The notes under the pieces are model-generated. The model was given only the letters and a program-made list of their open reading frames with translations, made no database searches and was not told the DNA's origin. A stretch of 33,699 nt of DNA from positions 1-33,699 of the IMG/VR virus record IMGVR_UViG_3300042321_000680; one strand, given 5' to 3'. This DNA comes from a virus. Position 1 is the first letter of the stretch; each line of letters begins with the position of its first letter. A program made the position numbers and the translations under genes. Positions 28,887 through 33,699 of this stretch are shown one piece after another.

Positions 28887-30197
28887 TCACGCACCCACGA
28901 GGCCGATGATCGGGCCAGCGACGGTGTCGGTGCCCAGGTTGGCGTGCGTGATGGCGACGCGAGCCACTGCCCGAATCACGGTCTGGTCCGACAGGAAGTT
29001 CACCTGATCGCTGCTGGCGATCTCGATGGCCTGGCGGATGCCGTAGTAGGAGCTGTTGGCCATGTTGCCGTACAGCGCCATGATGGCACCCGTCGAGTCA
29101 GCACCGCTCGGGAGCCGGTCGGTGAGAACCACTTCCGAGCCAAGGAAGGTCGGGCCCATGCCCTGCGACAGACCAACTGAACCGCCCTGGGCAAGGTCGA
29201 GGTTCTGCATGCACGCCGCGAAGAAGAACGGCGAGCAGAACCACTTGGCACCCGCACGCGAGTGCTGCGGAACCCTGGCCATCATGGCCAGCAGGTTCGC
29301 CTTGGTCACCTCGTCGGGCGTGTCACCGGCAGCCGTCACGAGCGAGGCGGCATAGGTGGCGGCAGACGCCGCCAGCAAGCCACCCGTGTAGGTCGTGACA
29401 AGCCCGGCCACCGCTGGAGCGTTGCTGGGGTTGCCGCTCCACGCAGCCTCTTCCACGGCGTTGCTGAGCGTCAGGGCGAGCTCGGCAGCGATCCAGTCGG
29501 CGATCGACACGATGGAGTCCTGCAGGAGCTCGCTCGCAATCGTCACCGCGCCCGTGACCTTTTTCGCAGTCAGGGTGACCTGATTGGAAGTGGGGTCGCT
29601 GGCAGTGATGGCCGAGTTCTCATTGATCCAGTACGCGGTCGCACCGGCCGTGCGGCGTGGGAACAGGAGAACGTCGCTCGGCATCACCACATTGGTGGCG
29701 TTCTGAGCGAATGCACTGTACTGATCGACGAGCCGAATGACGGTCGAGGAGAGCACGTCGGGCACGAAAGCCGCGCCCGTGGTGCTGCCGGTCGAGCCCT
29801 GAGCACGAGCCTCAACGCCGTGGTCCTGGCACCACCGCTTCGCGTCAGCGTCGCCGCTCTTCGCCTTGAACCACATGCCAACCGAGTAGGCGTCCTTGGC
29901 GTTCTCAAACGCACGGAGCCGGCCCGAGAACGGCACCGCCTCGATCCGGGTCTTGGGCTCTTCGGCACGCACCTCTGGGGCCGGCGTGCAGCGGTCAACC
30001 ACGCTGCGGAGATTCTTGGCCGACTCAGCCACCTTCTTCTCAAAATCAATCTTGGCGGTCAGTTCGTCGGCACGTTTGTTGAGGTCGATGAGCTCGACAT
30101 CGCGGGCGGTCGTGTCTTCGGCCTCGATCGCGCGCACGGCGTCGATCCGGTTGGCAAGGGTTGCCGCCTCGTCCTGCAATTTCTTGAGGGTGTCCAC
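28887..30197 (-). CDS. HK97-fold major capsid protein
   Basis: The start is a GTG preceded by AGGAGA at 7 bases; upstream in-frame codons would overlap the zinc-ribbon gene. The 436-residue protein has an N-terminal coiled-coil scaffold (delta) domain to about residue 80 (VDTLKKLQDEAATLANRIDA). The capsid core follows with GAAFVPDVLSSTVIRLVDQY, PRRTAGATAYWINENSAITA, EEAAWSGNPS, and TFLGSEVVLTDRLP. The delta domain should be cut off by the adjacent prohead protease. Confidence 0.94.
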   Translation of the reverse strand: MDTLKKLQDEAATLANRIDAVRAIEAEDTTARDVELIDLNKRADELTAKIDFEKKVAESAKNLRSVVDRCTPAPEVRAEEPKTRIEAVPFSGRLRAFENAKDAYSVGMWFKAKSGDADAKRWCQDHGVEARAQGSTGSTTGAAFVPDVLSSTVIRLVDQYSAFAQNATNVVMPSDVLLFPRRTAGATAYWINENSAITASDPTSNQVTLTAKKVTGAVTIASELLQDSIVSIADWIAAELALTLSNAVEEAAWSGNPSNAPAVAGLVTTYTGGLLAASAATYAASLVTAAGDTPDEVTKANLLAMMARVPQHSRAGAKWFCSPFFFAACMQNLDLAQGGSVGLSQGMGPTFLGSEVVLTDRLPSGADSTGAIMALYGNMANSSYYGIRQAIEIASSDQVNFLSDQTVIRAVARVAITHANLGTDTVAGPIIGLVGA

Positions 30198-30241
30198 TGT
30201 GTATCTCCTGCGGCGGTATTGCCGTGGAGTCCACTGTGCCT

Positions 30242-30412
30242 CTAGCGTGCCGGCCTCTTGCAGAACCGGACTTCCGAATGTGTTGTTTTTACAAACACGA
30301 CAGCACGAGCGCCGCAGCGAGGGCAACGCAAATACTGTTGACGCTCTTCGCCACACGGGCGAGAGGAACGGCACCGCAACTTCTCGCCGCAGGTGCAGCG
30401 GGCCTCAGACAT
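30242..30412 (-). CDS. Tiny zinc-ribbon protein between protease and capsid genes
   Basis: The 56-residue frame starts at an ATG overlapping the protease stop by 8 bases. The product begins MSEARCTCGEKLRCRSS and continues YLRCPRCGARAVVF. The Cys pairs C6/C8 and C30/C33, with three more Cys (14, 20 and 51), form a zinc-ribbon pattern, and CxCGexLR...CPxCG is a type common in planctomycete proteins as I recall them. It lies in a gap with no other gene. Function unknown; it could act in head assembly or as a transcription factor. Confidence 0.6.
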   Translation of the reverse strand: MSEARCTCGEKLRCRSSRPCGEERQQYLRCPRCGARAVVFVKTTHSEVRFCKRPAR

Positions 30413-31076
30413 TGCGCAGCCTCAGAGCCCACGCAGCAGCTGCGTCACGCACCAGCGAACGCACGGCACGCTTTACCTCCGGCTCGGCGTCGGCGTCCAA
30501 CTCAACGGCCGCAGCCTGAGCGGCCAGCCACGCCTCATACGAACGCTGGGCCACCACCGCAGACGTAGCACTGCCGTAGGCTGGCACGTTTACGGGGCCA
30601 ACCTCGTAGAGGCCCGAAGCCTCAACCACTTCACGGATTGCCTTACCGCCCTCGTCAGTCGTGAACCGCTCGCCCTTCTGGCTCACGGTAAAGGCGAAGG
30701 AACTGCCACGCAGATTGCGAGAACGAACCAAGGCGAGAACGTCACGGCCAGCCGATGTGTCTGGCGGCTCAACGACGTAGGAAATGCCACGGTCATCCGC
30801 AATGATTTCTAGCGTGCCGGCAGACTCGCGGCCTAGAAGCATGTCGCTGTTGTGGTTGTAGTAGCTCAGAATCTCGCCTTTGCCACGCTGGCGGCTCAGC
30901 ACTTTATCGAAAGCACCGGGCAGGATTCGCTCCCGAAAGCCGCCAAGATCAAGCGACAGTCGGTTGTACGGCACCGCTAGGCCACGAATGGCCTCACGCC
31001 CGCTGGCACGAGTCTCAATCGCAAGCTCGCACTCGGGAGCCTCGTCTACGGTCAGGTAGCGTCGCTCAAGTTCCAT
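30405..31076 (-). CDS. HK97-type prohead protease
   Basis: I start at the ATG after AGGAG, giving 223 residues (MELERRYLTV...). The fold has IRGLAVPYNRLS, GAFDKVL, the catalytic His75 in YYNHNSDMLLGR, Ser125 in RGSSFAFTV and VNVPAYGSATSAVV. This matches the phage U35 prohead protease family. It processes the capsid delta domain. It follows the portal gene with a small overlap. Confidence 0.93.
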   Translation of the reverse strand: MELERRYLTVDEAPECELAIETRASGREAIRGLAVPYNRLSLDLGGFRERILPGAFDKVLSRQRGKGEILSYYNHNSDMLLGRESAGTLEIIADDRGISYVVEPPDTSAGRDVLALVRSRNLRGSSFAFTVSQKGERFTTDEGGKAIREVVEASGLYEVGPVNVPAYGSATSAVVAQRSYEAWLAAQAAAVELDADAEPEVKRAVRSLVRDAAAAWALRLRNV

Positions 31077-32349
31077 CTGTCTGCTCCTGTTCTTCGGCCA
31101 GGTCTTCGGCGTCATCCTCTTGGCTGTCCTCAATCTCGACGGCTGGTGGCTCAACTGCCGGCGGCTCCTGGCCTGCCTTTTCTAGCGTGGTCATGTTCAA
31201 CTGGATGAAATGCTGGTCGCCCTCTGGCCCAATTGGATTTAGGTTCTCTAGCTCTCTCACTTCGTTCACCGTCATCCAGCCGTTCTGGAGCGCCGATACG
31301 AAATACGCTGACCGGCTCGCGTGGTCGCCGCGAAGCAGGCCGCTTACGCTGTGCTCAGCGAAATACTTTTCATCATCAACGATGAGGTCACGACTGATGG
31401 CTGCTTCCCACCGCTTCAAGTGCGGGAGCAGGCAGTGCTGCACGAACTCCGTGCCCTGCACCTCGATGTTGTTGAACGTGCTGCGATCCAGCTGCTGAAT
31501 CAGATGGGGCGGCACATGGAAGATTCGGCAGCACTCGTACACGGAGAATGCCCGGCTCTCCAGCATCTGGGCAGCCTCGTTGCTGCTGCTTAGCTCTTTG
31601 GCCGTAATGCCCGCAGGCAATACAGCCGTTCTGAAGGCTCGGTCGCTGCCTCTGTGCATTCGCTCCCAACTCTCACGCAGTCGCTCGGCCGCGTCTGTGG
31701 GAATCGGGTTGCTGCTTTCAAGGATTACGCCAGGGCGTGCCCCGTTGCCAAAGTACGTAGCGGCGTGCGCCTCAAGAGCCTGCGAAAGACCAAGCACATT
31801 CTGAAAGAGCTTATAGGTAGGAATCGGCTTGATGCCGTCTTCGGTCGTGAATCGCAGGGCGAATATCTGCTCCTGGCTGTAGATCGTCTGCTGCCCACTT
31901 GGCTCGCGGTAGCGATACCGCAGCGTGCCGTCAGTCAGCCGCTCAGCCTCCATGCGGCTGCTGTGCAGCGGCCACAATTCCGACACAGCACCGCGAGCAC
32001 CTGGGCGGATTTCGGCGTAGCTCGCACCGTAGTGCAGGTACATGCCAGTCATCCAATCGCGGAACTCTTGGGCCGTCTGCCAGGGATTTGGTTGCTGGTG
32101 GAGCAGGCGATACACGGGATGGCTCGTGGCCTTCTGTTTCCCGCCGTTGGCCATCCGCTCGTAGATGTGCAGCGGCAGGGCAGATACCGCATCCGATATG
32201 ACACGGATGCAGGCCGTGTAGGCCGAGCACGCCATGGAGTTGTCAGCGTTGACGCGGATGCCGGAAGGCGTGCGGCTGGAACTCACCTCGGGCCAGTCAA
32301 TGCCACGCAGGTCGAACATCTTGAAGTCGGCGGCGGCGTTTTCGCTCAT
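31066..32349 (-). CDS. HK97-type portal protein
   Basis: I take the start at the ATG overlapping the TerL stop (ATGA). The 427-residue product has the portal core: RVNADNSMACSAYTACIRVI, SALPLHIYER, HPVYRLLHQQPN, FRDWMTGMYLHYGASYAEI, PGVILESSNP, and FNNIEVQGTEFVQHCLLPHL. The last 40 residues are Pro/Glu-rich. The portal is the dodecameric ring that DNA passes through in packaging and ejection. Confidence 0.95.
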   Translation of the reverse strand: MSENAAADFKMFDLRGIDWPEVSSSRTPSGIRVNADNSMACSAYTACIRVISDAVSALPLHIYERMANGGKQKATSHPVYRLLHQQPNPWQTAQEFRDWMTGMYLHYGASYAEIRPGARGAVSELWPLHSSRMEAERLTDGTLRYRYREPSGQQTIYSQEQIFALRFTTEDGIKPIPTYKLFQNVLGLSQALEAHAATYFGNGARPGVILESSNPIPTDAAERLRESWERMHRGSDRAFRTAVLPAGITAKELSSSNEAAQMLESRAFSVYECCRIFHVPPHLIQQLDRSTFNNIEVQGTEFVQHCLLPHLKRWEAAISRDLIVDDEKYFAEHSVSGLLRGDHASRSAYFVSALQNGWMTVNEVRELENLNPIGPEGDQHFIQLNMTTLEKAGQEPPAVEPPAVEIEDSQEDDAEDLAEEQEQTDGT

Positions 32350-33699
32350 AGAGTCACGATGTCCCAGGACTGTTCCGGCGTGGCTGCGGTTGCCGTTTGC
32401 CACAGCCCGATGGCCATGACCAGCGACACGATGCCGTCTATGCGTTCTGTGCTCTTGGCCTTGCTTGGCTTAATGTTTCCGGCTGCGGAATCTTGCTGAA
32501 TGGCCACGTTGGCGGCCTGCCAGCTGAGGACGGGGTGCGCTCCGTGTATCAGTTTTCCAGACACGCACCAGTTTTCGAGTTGCTTTGAGGGCGCTGATAA
32601 AGATCCATATCCCTGTCGAAAGTCTGACATGGGCAGCCCGTCGCCTTGCAGTTGTTGGCCGAGTTGCGCCGAGTTCCACGGGTCTAGGCCGATGCCACGC
32701 ACCTTGTACTTTGAGCAGATGGCGTTGATGTCTGAACGCACTTGGTCGAAGTCGGTGACGTTGCCATCAGTCATGTTCAGATGCCCCTGCCGATGCCACG
32801 TCAGGTAGGGCACTTTGTCGCGGCGCTCTCTCTGGTGGGCATTGTCGCTCGGTATCCAGAAGTGCGGCTCAATCCAAAACGTGCCGTCATCAAGCGGGAA
32901 GAGCAGCACCAGGGCTGTGGTGTCAAACGTCGTGGCCAAGTCCAACCCGGCCCAGCACTCGCGGCCCGCGAGATCCACCGGACAGGGCTTGTCGCCCTGC
33001 TGCCAGTGATCCATTCTCAACCACCTAGTTGACTGTTCCGTCCATTGGTTCAAAAAAAGTTGGCGAAAAACATTTTCATACGTCGGCATCTCAACCGCCC
33101 GAGCACACTCGCTCCGCAGGAAGTCCATGCGCACGGAAACGCCGAGGTTTGGATTGGCCTTCTTCCACGTCTCTTCGGCTTTCCAGTCATCCGCAATGTC
33201 GGCCGCATAGATGGCTGGCAGGAACGTCTCGTCTTTCACGGTGCCGGCGGCCACAGCCTCAGCGTATTTCCAGATTTCCCAGCAGACGCTTTTGCGGTCA
33301 AAGCCTGCCGTGGTGAGCGCCACCGTCAGCGGCTGACGCCGAGCACCTTGGCTGCTGAGCATGACTTCCCACATCTCGCGGTTAGAAACGTGGAGCTCGT
33401 CAAAGATGACGCCGTGAGCGGAGAGCCCATGTTGAATACCGGCCTCCGCACTCAACGCCTTGTACGTTCCGTGCGTCGCCTCTCGCACGATCGCGTTGCG
33501 GTACACCTTGAGATGCTGCCTCAGCACGGGCGACTGCTCGACGTAGACGCGGGCCATGTCAAAAACGAGCCGGGCCTGATCGCGTGAGGCTGCGCAGGAA
33601 TAGACTTCACAGCCGGGCTCGTTCTCCATCAGCAGCTTGAGTGCGATTCCCGCGCATAAACTGCTCTTTCCATTCTTGCGCGGAATCGCCAGCAGGCTG
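32346..33699 (-). CDS. Large terminase subunit (5' end outside window)
   Basis: The frame is open at the right edge, giving 450 visible residues. The first visible part holds the Walker A type motif IPRKNGKSSLCAG, so only the N-terminus is missing. Walker B is GVIFDELHV. The nuclease domain contains AGLDLATTFDTTALVLLFP and ICSKYKVRGIGLDPWNSAQL with metal-binding Asp residues. This is the HK97-like TerL family: ATPase motor and endonuclease for headful or cos packaging. The stop overlaps the portal start. Confidence 0.94.
   Translation of the reverse strand, partial: SLLAIPRKNGKSSLCAGIALKLLMENEPGCEVYSCAASRDQARLVFDMARVYVEQSPVLRQHLKVYRNAIVREATHGTYKALSAEAGIQHGLSAHGVIFDELHVSNREMWEVMLSSQGARRQPLTVALTTAGFDRKSVCWEIWKYAEAVAAGTVKDETFLPAIYAADIADDWKAEETWKKANPNLGVSVRMDFLRSECARAVEMPTYENVFRQLFLNQWTEQSTRWLRMDHWQQGDKPCPVDLAGRECWAGLDLATTFDTTALVLLFPLDDGTFWIEPHFWIPSDNAHQRERRDKVPYLTWHRQGHLNMTDGNVTDFDQVRSDINAICSKYKVRGIGLDPWNSAQLGQQLQGDGLPMSDFRQGYGSLSAPSKQLENWCVSGKLIHGAHPVLSWQAANVAIQQDSAAGNIKPSKAKSTERIDGIVSLVMAIGLWQTATAATPEQSWDIVTL

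Noticed and set aside
30198-30374. 59-residue N-terminal extension of the capsid frame
   Set aside because: Arg/Cys-rich residues unlike any capsid; the GTG with AGGAGA downstream is a better start and the region encodes the zinc-ribbon frame.
32349-32403. Upstream 18 codons of the portal frame
   Set aside because: They lie within TerL coding sequence; the ATGA junction gives a normal portal N-terminus.

Overview
The window is most of a temperate tailed-phage (Caudoviricetes, siphovirus-type) genome, or a prophage whose ends are not visible. Apart from one tyrosine integrase gene, every supported gene is on the minus strand and packed almost end to end. At least 13 junctions are 4-base stop/start overlaps (ATGA, GTGA or TTGA). 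I see no tRNA, rRNA, CRISPR array, insertion sequence or host housekeeping gene. The host is not shown directly. GC-rich DNA, AGGAGG-type ribosome sites, small CxC/CxxC zinc-ribbon proteins and several Cys-rich families that I associate from memory with Planctomycetes make a planctomycete host my best guess. That guess is an inference.

Right part, read leftward from 33.7 to 16.7 kb: the late operon. It runs TerL (5' end outside the window), HK97-type portal, prohead protease, a tiny zinc-ribbon protein, HK97-fold major capsid protein, a terminator hairpin, and a GT-A glycosyltransferase sitting inside the head module. Then come head-tail connector and neck proteins, a tail terminator, two tail-tube-like proteins, a tail assembly chaperone pair joined by a textbook -1 frameshift site, a 955-residue tape measure protein, a distal tail protein and two virion-like proteins. 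The operon ends in a Cys-rich protein, a small HExxH metallopeptidase, a calcineurin-like phosphoesterase, a MazG/DUF1599-like protein and a short helical protein. It closes at a 68-nt near-perfect stem-loop shared with the convergent integrase gene.

Middle, 16.7-14.6 kb: the lysogeny control region. It holds the integrase (+ strand), a divergent MerR/excisionase-like gene, three good sigma70-like promoters facing the early genes, and repeated operator-like motifs (CGGRAGTTA and GAACTTYTGTACA).

Left part, 15.5 to 0 kb: the early and middle genes. They include two small proteins, an HNH-AP2 homing endonuclease, RecT, an SNF2-type helicase, a beta-class DNA methyltransferase, an HNH nuclease, a Dam-like adenine methyltransferase, a replisome-organizer-like protein, a LexA-type DNA-binding domain without a peptidase, and a phage-encoded DNA polymerase III sliding clamp. 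They continue with two helix-turn-helix proteins, a secreted protein, RusA, a SAM methyltransferase and a second glycosyltransferase. At the far left are a membrane protein, a papain-like cysteine protease and a zinc-finger lipoprotein, an arrangement that could be a protease-based lysis cassette.

The minus-strand gene cut by the left edge and the TerL cut by the right edge point the same way. If the genome is circular or permuted, the early operon would lead straight into the packaging genes, and the missing piece should hold the small terminase. The least ordinary points are the frameshift element, the protease-centred candidate lysis block, the phage clamp with an overlapping membrane-protein ORF, the glycosyltransferase in the head operon, the structured terminator leader before recT and the operator repeats around integrase.
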